Source: Acidobacteriota bacterium (GTDB lineage Bacteria; Acidobacteriota; Terriglobia; UBA7540). From it: 64,000 nt of DNA. Below the pieces are notes generated by a model. It did no database searches and was not told the origin of the DNA. It saw only the letters and a program-made list of their open reading frames with translations. Of this stretch, positions 25,772-35,366 are shown piece after piece. Position numbers and translations under genes: made by a program. The stretch is from contig JAKCCV010000007.1 of assembly GCA_021838785.1 (NCBI GenBank), positions 84,853 through 148,852 of the forward strand, given 5' to 3'. Each line of letters starts with the position of its first letter. Position 1 is the first letter of the stretch.

Positions 25772-26908
25772 ATGAGACCTCGATTGTTCTACCGTTGGCG
25801 AACCGCTCTGCTGTTGATCCTGACCGCAGCGGCTCGTCTCGCGGCCCAGAATCCGCCGCTCTACACCAAGTGGATCAATTACACGCCGGCGAACGGCTTC
25901 CCCGAGGGCGAAGTTTATTCCGTGGCCGTGGAGGGCCACCGGGTTTGGGCAGGCACGGCCCATGGTTTAGCGCTCATCGAAAACGGCCGCGTCAGAAAAG
26001 TGTTCACCACCGCAAACGGTCTGGCGGGGGATGCCGTGATGTCCGTGGCCATTGACCCCCGAACCGGTGACGTGTGGGCAGGGACCTTTGGCGGCCTGAG
26101 CCGGTATTCGGGCGGGCGGTTCAAGAACTACACCAATCTCTCGAGCGGTTTGGCCAACGATCTGGTGTATGGAGTCGCCGTTCAAGGCCGATACGTCTGG
26201 GTGGCGACGGCTGCAGGTGTCAATCGCTTTGATACCTACACCGGCGCTTGGTCCATTTGGAATGAGACCAACGCTCCGTTTGAGGAGCCGTGGTGTTACG
26301 GCATCGTGGCGACTCCAAAAAAAATCTATGTGGCCGCGTGGGGAGGCGGCGTGCTCGTCTATGACCTCGCCGGCCGCTATTGGAAACCTTACACTGACCC
26401 TGACGGCTCGATGGAGATCGTTCTATACCGCAATGAAGGTCTCATTCACAATATTGTGAGCGGCATTGCTTATAACTCGGCGATGCGCATGTTCTGGGCG
26501 TCCACCTATTTCGGCTTGAGCGGCTTTGACGGCCGAAATTGGCACAATTACCTGACCAAGGACAGCGGTCTCGCCTCGAACTTCATCAATGGCGTCCAAA
26601 CTCGCGGCAATGAAGTGTGGGCTTGCACGCAGAAGGGACTGAGCGAATTCGACTACAAGACTAAGGTCTGGGTGACGTACCGCCCCGCGAACTGGCGCGC
26701 GCTGGACGCTGCGAAGGCCGTGAAGGATAGCCCCGGTGAGGTGATCGTTACGTGGCCGGACGGCAAGAAGCGCAAGCTCACGACCGCAACATCACTGGCG
26801 CATAACTACACCCTCAATCTTGCTTTTCAGGGTAAGGATATCTGGGTCGCCACGGCCCAGGGTTTGAGCCACGGCACTATCCAAATCTCAGCAGGAGGGA
26901 AAAATTGA
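25772..26908 (+). CDS. Exported two-component-type propeller protein (no kinase domain)
   Basis: 378 residues with a signal peptide (ALLLILTAAARLAAQ). Repeats such as GHRVWAGTAHGLALIENGRV, GDVWAGTFGGLSRYSGGRFK and YVWVATAAGVNRFDTYTGAW are Reg_prop blades, the same kind of propeller found in the sensor part of hybrid two-component systems. The protein ends after the propeller, without membrane helix or histidine kinase, so it is a free periplasmic sensor-like or binding protein. Its TGA overlaps the ATG of the RidA gene (ATGA), placing it firmly in the operon. Confidence 0.8.
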   Translation: MRPRLFYRWRTALLLILTAAARLAAQNPPLYTKWINYTPANGFPEGEVYSVAVEGHRVWAGTAHGLALIENGRVRKVFTTANGLAGDAVMSVAIDPRTGDVWAGTFGGLSRYSGGRFKNYTNLSSGLANDLVYGVAVQGRYVWVATAAGVNRFDTYTGAWSIWNETNAPFEEPWCYGIVATPKKIYVAAWGGGVLVYDLAGRYWKPYTDPDGSMEIVLYRNEGLIHNIVSGIAYNSAMRMFWASTYFGLSGFDGRNWHNYLTKDSGLASNFINGVQTRGNEVWACTQKGLSEFDYKTKVWVTYRPANWRALDAAKAVKDSPGEVIVTWPDGKKRKLTTATSLAHNYTLNLAFQGKDIWVATAQGLSHGTIQISAGGKN

Positions 26909-27438
26909 TGAGTCATCCACAAACGGACGTTGAAATGACGCCAGCGGAGCACGCGATCCATGTACCGATTCCGAGGAAAGCCATCTCCGCGGCGCAAGCA
27001 TTGAACGAAGCTTTTTGCTACGCGCGCCCTTCGTCATTTTCACGGGGGTTGAGGCTGGATATTAAAGGGGTCACCATCCTCTTAATCTCCGGCACCGCGA
27101 GCGTGGGGCCTGACGGCGAAACGCTCCATCCTGGAGATTTCCCAGCCCAGACTTGGCGCACCTACCAGAACCTTACCGCTCTGCTCGAAGCCGAAGGCGC
27201 CACGTGGAAGGATGTCGTCCGAACGACGTGCTACTTGCGGGACATCGAGCGGGATTACGCCGCCTTCAACGAAATTCGGACGGAGTTCCTCAGAAGACAG
27301 GGCTTGGATCCGCTGCCCGCTTCAACGGGTATCCAGGCGATTTTGTGCCGTCCCGACCTGCTGGTTGAAATCGAAGCGATGGCGATTTTCGAGTCGAACG
27401 GCAGTCCGGACAAAAGCGGGCCGTCACTTGGACGATGA
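26905..27438 (+). CDS. RidA/YjgF/UK114-family protein
   Basis: 177 residues, cytoplasmic. The family core is visible: LLISGTASVGPDGETLHPGD, then TYQNLTALLEAEGATWKDVV, TTCYLRDIERDYAAFNE and LPASTGIQAIL. RidA proteins hydrolyse enamine/imine intermediates, and the wider fold also includes chorismatase-like enzymes. The N-terminal about 40 residues are extra compared with a 130-residue RidA. The Arg that binds the imine carboxylate in RidA is not clearly conserved here (STGIQA in its usual area), so it may belong to a Rid subgroup with another substrate. Its company, a DAHP synthase next door, hints at aromatic or shikimate-derived chemistry (inference). Confidence 0.75.
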   Translation: MMSHPQTDVEMTPAEHAIHVPIPRKAISAAQALNEAFCYARPSSFSRGLRLDIKGVTILLISGTASVGPDGETLHPGDFPAQTWRTYQNLTALLEAEGATWKDVVRTTCYLRDIERDYAAFNEIRTEFLRRQGLDPLPASTGIQAILCRPDLLVEIEAMAIFESNGSPDKSGPSLGR

Positions 27439-27530
27439 CTTTCGTTGCCCCCGCTCAATGAGCGGCGTCCCTGCCGGTCAAACCGAGACCGGCGCCGCCG
27501 CTTGGCCGCCGGGGGCCCAGTAAAGCAACG

Positions 27531-28442
27531 ATGACCATGCGAATCGCCGGAAAAGTCGGACTGGATGATCTTCCACGAATCTGCCCGCTGATAAGCCGCC
27601 AGAACAACCCAAAGTTTAAGGCTGGCGAATCGCTCGTGGTGGAAGTCGGTCCTGCAAAGTTCGGCGGAGAACTTCCCGTCGTGATTGCCGGGCCCTGCGC
27701 GGTTGAGAGCGAGCAGCAGACGCTGCAAATTGCGCGAAGCGTTAAATCAGCAGGCGCCGACATGCTGCGCGGTGGGGCCTTTAAGCCGCGAACATCTCCG
27801 CATGATTTTCAGGGGTTAGGGCTGGAAGGTTTGAAGATTCTCCGGGCGGCGGCAAACGAAACACGCCTGCCCGTCGTCACCGAAGTGATTGACGTGCGGC
27901 TGGTCGAAACGGTGGCCCAGTACGCCGACATGCTCCAAATCGGCTCTCGCAACATGCAGAATTTTCCTCTCCTGGTTGAAGCGGGACGATCGGGCAAACC
28001 GATTTTGCTCAAACGCGGAATGGCGGCCAGCTTGGTAGAATGGCTGGGAGCCGCAGAGTATATTGCGAACGAAGGGAACTTAAACATCGTCCTCTGCGAG
28101 CGCGGGATCAAGGCGTACCCTTACTACGAATATTCCCGCTACACGCTCGATCTGAATGTAATCCCCGCCGCGCACGCCGAGACATTTTTGCCCGTGATTG
28201 TGGACCCCAGTCACGCCACGGGCGTTGCTTCCATGGTAGAGCAAGCCAGCCGCGCCGCCATCGAAGCAGGAGCCGACGGCTTGATCATTGAAGTTTTTAG
28301 CGGCTGTGCCGGGGCTGAGCGGCCGAAGTGCGACGCGGACCAGGCCATTGATCCTTTCACTTTATCCAGAATCGCGCGCCACGCTCACCGAGAGGGGAAT
28401 GGAACGGTGTTCGTGGCGGGTCGCTGGTTCCGCTGCGCCTAG
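27531..28442 (+). CDS. 3-deoxy-7-phosphoheptulonate (DAHP) synthase, AroF I-beta type
   Basis: 303 residues. It condenses phosphoenolpyruvate and erythrose 4-phosphate, the entry to the shikimate pathway. The class motifs are present: [14 protein letters not shown] (about 50-63), [40 protein letters not shown] and VDPSHATGV with the metal-binding residues. FKPRTSP with GSRNMQNF distinguishes it from KDO8P synthase. The N-terminal 45 residues are shorter than a full ferredoxin-like regulatory domain and there is no chorismate mutase fusion, so allosteric control may be weak. Finding it inside a cluster of exported redox proteins, not with other aro genes, suggests dedicated supply of a shikimate-derived compound (inference). 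Confidence 0.88.
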   Translation: MTMRIAGKVGLDDLPRICPLISRQNNPKFKAGESLVVEVGPAKFGGELPVVIAGPCAVESEQQTLQIARSVKSAGADMLRGGAFKPRTSPHDFQGLGLEGLKILRAAANETRLPVVTEVIDVRLVETVAQYADMLQIGSRNMQNFPLLVEAGRSGKPILLKRGMAASLVEWLGAAEYIANEGNLNIVLCERGIKAYPYYEYSRYTLDLNVIPAAHAETFLPVIVDPSHATGVASMVEQASRAAIEAGADGLIIEVFSGCAGAERPKCDADQAIDPFTLSRIARHAHREGNGTVFVAGRWFRCA

Positions 28443-28512
28443 GGCGTCCCACCGAACGACCGGTCGGGTATTCCGTGAATCCCGACCCAGAATTGCATGA
28501 GGAGGAACGCGA

Positions 28513-29880
28513 ATGAAGGTCAGCTTTAAGGGAGTGTTTTTGGCAATTGTCCTTACGATTGTTGGATGGTCGCCAGCTTCAGCGAAAGGGAGGTCCGCCA
28601 AGCATCGGATGGACCCCGTCCCTTACGCCAACATGCCCAACTGGGCGGTTCCCTTCGGGCGGTTTCGCAAGCCTTACTATCGTTGGTATGTCGAGCCGAG
28701 CACTCTCGGGTACGACGGGGCGGCTCGCGAGATGCCAAACGGCATTCTGAGCCGACTGAAAACCATCAACATCGGAGTCCTCGCGCCCCTCGATAAGGAT
28801 AATCCGGATTCCGTTTATGGAATTCCAATGCTTCACGGGGCCGAGTTGGCTGTCGCGCGCGCCAATGCGCGCGGTGGCTATGATGGAAAGCCTTTCGCTC
28901 TGAAAGTGCATGACGACTTACCCCTCTGGGGCGCGTCTTCGATGGCGATCGACAAGATGGACTACGACCAGCATGTGTGGGCCATGCTGGGCTCTGTCAA
29001 TTCCGCCTCGACTCACATCGAGTTGCGTGCTGCCTTAAAACTGGAAATCCCCATCCTTGACACTGCCACCAACGACCCTACCGTGACGGAGACGCGGGTC
29101 CCATGGCTGCTGCACAATTTTCCGGACGACCGGCAGCAGGGCTACGCCCTGGCCGATTACATCTTCAATCAGCTTAAGCTAAAGCATGTGGTCGTCCTGC
29201 GGGCCACCAATCGTTACGGCCGCAAAGGCGATGAGGTGTTTCTGGATGTGGCCCGACGTCTGAGCCATCAGCCGGTGCTGGAGGCAAAGTTCAACCCAGG
29301 CGAACAGGATTTCTCTACCCAGTTGCGAATGCTTCGCGAGCAAGGCTTTGATGGGCTGGTGATTTGGGGGAACGCGCCCGAAACGGGGAGGATCCTCAAG
29401 CAGATGCGCGCCCTGGGGATGAAACAGCCTGTGTTCGCCAGCAGTCGCGCCTGTTATCCGCAAGTCATTAAGATCGCTGGCCGAGCGGCGGAAGGCCTGG
29501 TGACCGTCTGCGCGATGAATCCAGACCGGAAGGACCCACAATGGCTGCGGTTCCGACGACAATATTTGGAACGGTTCCATACCCAGCCAGACGCTTACGC
29601 TGCTTACGCTTATGACGGAATGAATATTCTAATTGGCGCGATCAAGGAGGCTGGTCTCAATCGGGGCAGAATCATGGACGCCTTGCGCAAATACGAGATG
29701 CATGGCTATCAAGGAGTGAGCGGCTACGCTTTCTTTGATTATACCCTCAACAACATCGCGCCGGTCACCCTGGCGCGGGTAAGGAACGGGAAATTCATCT
29801 ACTGGCCGGAACACCGTACCGATTGGAGAGGGAGTCTCCCGCCCTTTATGCAGCAGGCTGCCCGCTTGGCGAATCGCTAG
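28513..29880 (+). CDS. Leu/Ile/Val-type periplasmic binding protein, copy 1
   Basis: 455 residues with a Sec signal peptide (FLAIVLTIVGWSPASA) and a GAGGAGG ribosome site. The two-lobed type I binding fold is indicated by INIGVLAPLDK at the first strand, GIPMLHGAELAVARANARGG, ILDTATNDPTVTETRVPWLL and the hinge region AAYAYDGMNILIGAIKEAG. A 55-residue aromatic-rich segment before the fold (e.g. RKPYYRWYV) is unusual. No permease or ATPase is linked, so it may act as a periplasmic sensor or carrier. Gene clusters for PQQ-dependent alcohol oxidation also encode an orphan binding protein of this kind together with a YVTN propeller, a useful analogy. Tandem paralogue of the next gene. Confidence 0.8.
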   Translation: MKVSFKGVFLAIVLTIVGWSPASAKGRSAKHRMDPVPYANMPNWAVPFGRFRKPYYRWYVEPSTLGYDGAAREMPNGILSRLKTINIGVLAPLDKDNPDSVYGIPMLHGAELAVARANARGGYDGKPFALKVHDDLPLWGASSMAIDKMDYDQHVWAMLGSVNSASTHIELRAALKLEIPILDTATNDPTVTETRVPWLLHNFPDDRQQGYALADYIFNQLKLKHVVVLRATNRYGRKGDEVFLDVARRLSHQPVLEAKFNPGEQDFSTQLRMLREQGFDGLVIWGNAPETGRILKQMRALGMKQPVFASSRACYPQVIKIAGRAAEGLVTVCAMNPDRKDPQWLRFRRQYLERFHTQPDAYAAYAYDGMNILIGAIKEAGLNRGRIMDALRKYEMHGYQGVSGYAFFDYTLNNIAPVTLARVRNGKFIYWPEHRTDWRGSLPPFMQQAARLANR

Positions 29881-29903
29881 CGTGGTACACCCTGCCACGA
29901 CCT

Positions 29904-31151
29904 ATGATGCTCTGGAAACCCATCTTCGTCGCCGGATTGCTGTTGACGTGGCTCATCGGCTTTGGGGAAACCGAGGCCACCTCAGCGCAGAAGCCGCCAG
30001 CCCACCCGATACCCTATGCTTCCATCGGCGCCGTGCACTACGACGGACCGAATCGTCAGCCCGCTTATGACCTCAAGGGGGCGGTGATTCGAATCGGGCT
30101 TCTGGCGCCGCTGCACGGACCCCAAAAGGCCGAGGGTCTGGCGATTGTCGGGGCGGCGCAAGTTGCCCTCCGAAATGCCACCCGTCATCCTCTGGCCGGC
30201 GGACGCAAACTTGCTCTTGCCATTGCGGACGAAAGCGTCCCGCCGTGGGGGGCGCTAGGCGACGAAATCATTCGGATGGTTCTTCAGCAAAAAGTCATTG
30301 CGATCGTTACTTCCGCTGACGCCGTTTCAGCCCACCTGAGCGAGCAGATCGGCAATAAAATCGGAGTTCCGGTTTTGACCTTGTCGAGTGACCCCACCAC
30401 GACAGAGATCAATATGCCTTGGATCTTTCGATTAGGGCCGAGTGATACGGCTCAAGCTCATATGTTTGCCGGTAATATTTATCGAGCGCGAGGACTCCGA
30501 AGGGTGCTCTTGGTCGCTGCGCGGAATCACGATGGACGTGTCGGCAGCACTGCTTTCGTGAAGTCGGCTCGTGAGCTTGGGGAACCGCCCCCCGCGACTC
30601 TCTTCGTGGATTCTTTCCAGCCGAGCCTGGCACCATTGCTGAGCGGAATCCGAGCCCATTCGCCCGAAGCCATTGTGTTTTGGACAAGCCCGCAGGACGT
30701 AAGCTCGCTGGTTCCACCCCTGCGAGAAGCGGGAATTCACGCGCCAATTTACCTCTGTCAGGCAGCCACCCAGCAAGGGTCCGGGCTAACCTTTCCGGTC
30801 GATAGAATGCGTTCGGAACAACACCTGCAGTCGAATGGGATTTGGACGGTCATCCCACCAGGGTGGGGAGATTCAGTCGAACAAAAGTTTGCGCGCCGCT
30901 ACCAGACTGAGACTGGAACGCCTCCAACCCCCATCGCCGCTGAAGCCTATGACGCCATCACACTTATTGTGAAGTCGCTTCGGCAGGCAGGCCCTAATCG
31001 CGCTCGCCTGCGCGACCGTCTGGCAACCGTTCACCACTACCTCGGCGCTTCAGGAAGGATTTGCTTCGACGATAAAGGAAACGACCAAGCGGCGTTTCAA
31101 CTTGTGAGGCTTCAGGGCCCAAAGGCTCTCGTGCAAAGGCCGCGCCCATGA
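29904..31151 (+). CDS. Leu/Ile/Val-type periplasmic binding protein, copy 2
   Basis: 415 residues from the ATG at 29904 (the frame extends upstream into the previous gene). Signal peptide LWKPIFVAGLLLTWLIGFGE. The fold markers RIGLLAPLHGPQKAEG, AQVALRNATRHPLAGGRKLA, VLTLSSDPTTTEINMPWIFR and AEAYDAITLIVKSLRQAGPN line up with copy 1, including the rare PxPYA motif just before the fold and DPTxTE. The two are clearly diverged duplicates, suggesting recognition of two related ligands or a heterodimer. No transporter partner. A gap of 272 bases then separates it from the GMC gene. Confidence 0.8.
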   Translation: MMLWKPIFVAGLLLTWLIGFGETEATSAQKPPAHPIPYASIGAVHYDGPNRQPAYDLKGAVIRIGLLAPLHGPQKAEGLAIVGAAQVALRNATRHPLAGGRKLALAIADESVPPWGALGDEIIRMVLQQKVIAIVTSADAVSAHLSEQIGNKIGVPVLTLSSDPTTTEINMPWIFRLGPSDTAQAHMFAGNIYRARGLRRVLLVAARNHDGRVGSTAFVKSARELGEPPPATLFVDSFQPSLAPLLSGIRAHSPEAIVFWTSPQDVSSLVPPLREAGIHAPIYLCQAATQQGSGLTFPVDRMRSEQHLQSNGIWTVIPPGWGDSVEQKFARRYQTETGTPPTPIAAEAYDAITLIVKSLRQAGPNRARLRDRLATVHHYLGASGRICFDDKGNDQAAFQLVRLQGPKALVQRPRP

Positions 31152-31423
31152 ATGCCTCTCCCACACTTGGAACAAAGAAGGGGCGTGAACTTTAACGCGA
31201 GGGGCTGGCTACGGCCATCGGGCGGCAACGGCAGAAGTGGTTGGAACTACGGACTATCGTGATGTCCATCACAGCTTCCGTCCCCGGTTGCGATAATGCT
31301 GGGCACGAATTAAAGAAGGTGACCGTGAGCTGTCCACGACATGAGTCGGAAGCGGAGGCTGGAGCGGCCGACCCGCTTCATGCGGGCCCTTGAGGGACAG
31401 GCCCACTCCGGAAGGAGGGCTTC

Positions 31424-33133
31424 ATGCCACAGTTGATTTCAAACTCTAAAACCTACGACGCGATCATCGTCGGCTCCGGTGCCGGGGGCGCAATGGCGGC
31501 CTATGTGCTAACACGAGCGGGAGCGAAGTGCTTAATCCTGGAAGCCGGAAGCTGGTACGACGCTGCCCGCGATTCTAAGTGGCTCGAGTGGGAGTATGAC
31601 ACGCCCCATCACGGTGCCGCAGGTCCCGCCAAAATGGGCTTCGATTCTTTTTTGGCAGCGGTGGGTGGCTGGAGCCTTCCGGGCGAGCCCTATACGAGCG
31701 CCCCAGGTAGCGAATGGATGTGGTTCCGATCTCGGATGCTCGGAGGGCGCACTAACTCCTGGGGGCGAATTTCCCTTCGTATGGGACCCTACGACTTCAA
31801 GCCCTACAGCAGGGACGGGAAAGGCTTCGATTGGCCGATCAGCTACGATGACCTGGCGCCGTATTACGACAAAACGGAAGAACTGATTGGAGTTTTTGGG
31901 TCCATTGAGCATATTGAAAATCTTCCGGATGGGAAATTCTTGCCTCCTCCTACACCTCGCTGTTATGAGCTCCTGGTCCAAAAAGCCTGCCAGCAACTCG
32001 GGATTCCTTGCATTCCTTCGCGGCTGGCGATTCTCACTCGTCCGCTTAACGGCCGCCCTCACTGCCATTACGTTCATCAGTGTGGAAGGTGTTGTCGCCT
32101 GGGATCAAACTTCTCCTCCCCCGTCGTTCTGCTCATGCCGGCCCGAGCCACCGGCAATCTCGAGATTCGATGCAATGCGATGGCACGCGAGGTGTTGACC
32201 GGCCCCGATGGTCTGGCCGCGGGTATCTCGTATATTGATAAGAGGTCCCGTCAGGAAGTCCAAGTTCGTGGCAAAGTGATTGTCCTGGCTGCCAGCTCTT
32301 GCGAGACTGCAAGGCTCTTGTTGAATTCTCGCAGTCGGCGCTTTCCTGCCGGCCTTGCCAACTCCAGCGGCATGGTTGGCAGATACCTGATGGATACGGT
32401 GATGTCGGACGTCACGGGATTTTTCCCGCGCATGATGGCTCTGCCGCCTCATAACGAAGACGGCGTGGGTGGCATGCATCTCTATATGCCGTGGTGGGAC
32501 TACCAAAAGCAGCTCCGCCATCAACTGCCCTTTTCCCGCGGGTACCATATCGAATTCGGAGGAGGGCGCGCCGGGATGCCTATGCCCGGAGTGCTGAGCG
32601 GGTCGGAGGCCTATCTGGGTGGTGGCTATGGCCAGAGCTTGAAGGATGGCTGCCGGAAGCTCTACGGCTCTTTCATCGGTTTTCACGGGCGTGGGGCAAT
32701 GATTCCCAACAACGAGAGCTATTGTGAGATTGATCCAAACACACTCGATGAGTGGGGAATCCCAACTCTGAAGTTTTATTTCAAGTGGGGGAATGAAGAG
32801 ATTGAGATGGCTCACCACATGCAGGAGACGTTTCGGGAAATTGTCCAGACGGCAGGCGGCCATGTGGTGCAAGCAGCAGGTCGTGAAGAGCAGTGGGGGA
32901 TTTCGCGCGGGGGGCAAGGCATTCACGAAGTGGGGACCGTCCGCATGGGGGCGGATCCCAAAACATCGGTGCTTAATCCGCATGGCCAGGCCTGGGACTG
33001 CAAGAACCTTTTCGTCGCCGATGGGGGCCCCTTTGTCAGCCTGGGCGACAAAAACCCCACGCTGACCATTATGGCTCTGGCGTGGAGAACGTCGGAATTT
33101 ATCGCGGAACAAGTTCGCCAGCGGAATCTCTGA
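31424..33133 (+). CDS. GMC-family FAD oxidoreductase (gluconate/sugar dehydrogenase type)
   Basis: 569 residues. FAD-binding motif AIIVGSGAGGAMAAYVLTRA at the N-terminus (about 9-28) and the second GMC region with SRMLGGRTNSWGRISLR. The C-terminal GTVRMGADPKTSVLNPHGQA and NLFVADGGPFVSLGDKNPTL carry the catalytic His/Asn area of the membrane-bound gluconate and sorbitol dehydrogenase branch. A Cys-rich segment HYVHQCGRCCRLG at about 208-220 is a notable extra, possibly an Fe-S or metal site. Strong AGGAGG site before the ATG. Its natural partner, subunit 3, follows; the cytochrome c subunit could be one of the cluster's haem proteins. Confidence 0.88.
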   Translation: MPQLISNSKTYDAIIVGSGAGGAMAAYVLTRAGAKCLILEAGSWYDAARDSKWLEWEYDTPHHGAAGPAKMGFDSFLAAVGGWSLPGEPYTSAPGSEWMWFRSRMLGGRTNSWGRISLRMGPYDFKPYSRDGKGFDWPISYDDLAPYYDKTEELIGVFGSIEHIENLPDGKFLPPPTPRCYELLVQKACQQLGIPCIPSRLAILTRPLNGRPHCHYVHQCGRCCRLGSNFSSPVVLLMPARATGNLEIRCNAMAREVLTGPDGLAAGISYIDKRSRQEVQVRGKVIVLAASSCETARLLLNSRSRRFPAGLANSSGMVGRYLMDTVMSDVTGFFPRMMALPPHNEDGVGGMHLYMPWWDYQKQLRHQLPFSRGYHIEFGGGRAGMPMPGVLSGSEAYLGGGYGQSLKDGCRKLYGSFIGFHGRGAMIPNNESYCEIDPNTLDEWGIPTLKFYFKWGNEEIEMAHHMQETFREIVQTAGGHVVQAAGREEQWGISRGGQGIHEVGTVRMGADPKTSVLNPHGQAWDCKNLFVADGGPFVSLGDKNPTLTIMALAWRTSEFIAEQVRQRNL

Positions 33134-33227
33134 CGGGGTTCAAGGCGAGGCGACTGAGGAGGCGCCGCCGGCCCGAGCGCCCCAGGCGATGCGCGAGGGG
33201 CTTCGTGGGCCGACCGCGGGAGGTGAT

Positions 33228-33869
33228 ATGAAAAAGCAGAGTGCAAACCGTCCTTTACGCTTTGAGCGTCGCGATCTTCTAAAGACCTTGACGGCCGTGC
33301 CAAGCGCCATCCTGGTTTCTGGCGGCCTGGGTGAGCGGTGCTTGGCGCAAGGAATGTCCCAACCGTCCGCATCTCAAAATGCTGGGGGTGTTTACCAACC
33401 GAGGGTCCTGGATCCGCACGAGTGGAAGACGGTGACGATCCTGTGCGAGTGGATCATTCCAGCCGACGCGCGTTCCATGAGCGCTCGCGAGGCTGGCGTG
33501 CCGGAGTTTATTGACGATTGGCTGGCCTTTAAGGGGGGAGATCTTGTGGCCGAAATTCGCGGCGGGTTGACATGGCTCGATATCGAATGCCAACGGTCGT
33601 TCGGGCTGGATTTCGCAGATTGTGCGGTCTCTCAGCAACGGGAGATCCTTGACCGCATTGCCTACCCGCGAAAATCAGCCCCTGAAGTGGCCGCGGCGGT
33701 GGCGTTTTTTAACAGACTCCGCGACCTTGTGATCAGCGGCTTCTACACGAGTAGGGCGGGGGTTAGAGATTTGCCTTACATCGGCAACGAACCACAGTCG
33801 GGGTGGAACGGGTGCCCAGTTGCGGCGCTGGCGCAGCTCGGAGTCTATAAATCATCAACACCGCCTTAA
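33228..33869 (+). CDS. Gluconate 2-dehydrogenase subunit 3 family protein
   Basis: 213 residues from the ATG at 33228, which has GGGAGGTG upstream. Tat signal ERRDLLKTLTAVPSAILVSG. The mature part has the family features: WKTVTILCEWIIPADARSMS near the start, GVPEFIDDWLAF, and a C-terminal GFYTSRAGVRDLPYIGNEP with GWNGCP. In known dehydrogenases this small subunit is exported by Tat while bound to the FAD subunit, which lacks its own signal. The GMC protein upstream indeed has none, so the pair is probably periplasmic. Last gene of the cluster; a convergent kinase gene follows. Confidence 0.85.
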   Translation: MKKQSANRPLRFERRDLLKTLTAVPSAILVSGGLGERCLAQGMSQPSASQNAGGVYQPRVLDPHEWKTVTILCEWIIPADARSMSAREAGVPEFIDDWLAFKGGDLVAEIRGGLTWLDIECQRSFGLDFADCAVSQQREILDRIAYPRKSAPEVAAAVAFFNRLRDLVISGFYTSRAGVRDLPYIGNEPQSGWNGCPVAALAQLGVYKSSTPP

Positions 33870-33935
33870 CCTCAATTCGGCGGCGGGCGCCAACCGTAAG
33901 CTGCAACCATTACGACCGCAATCGCAATGATGACG

Positions 33936-35324
<1,389 letters not shown>

Positions 35325-35366
35325 CCGCGCGCGTTGCGGGCAGCGATGCCGCCTGCAAGCCCGGCG

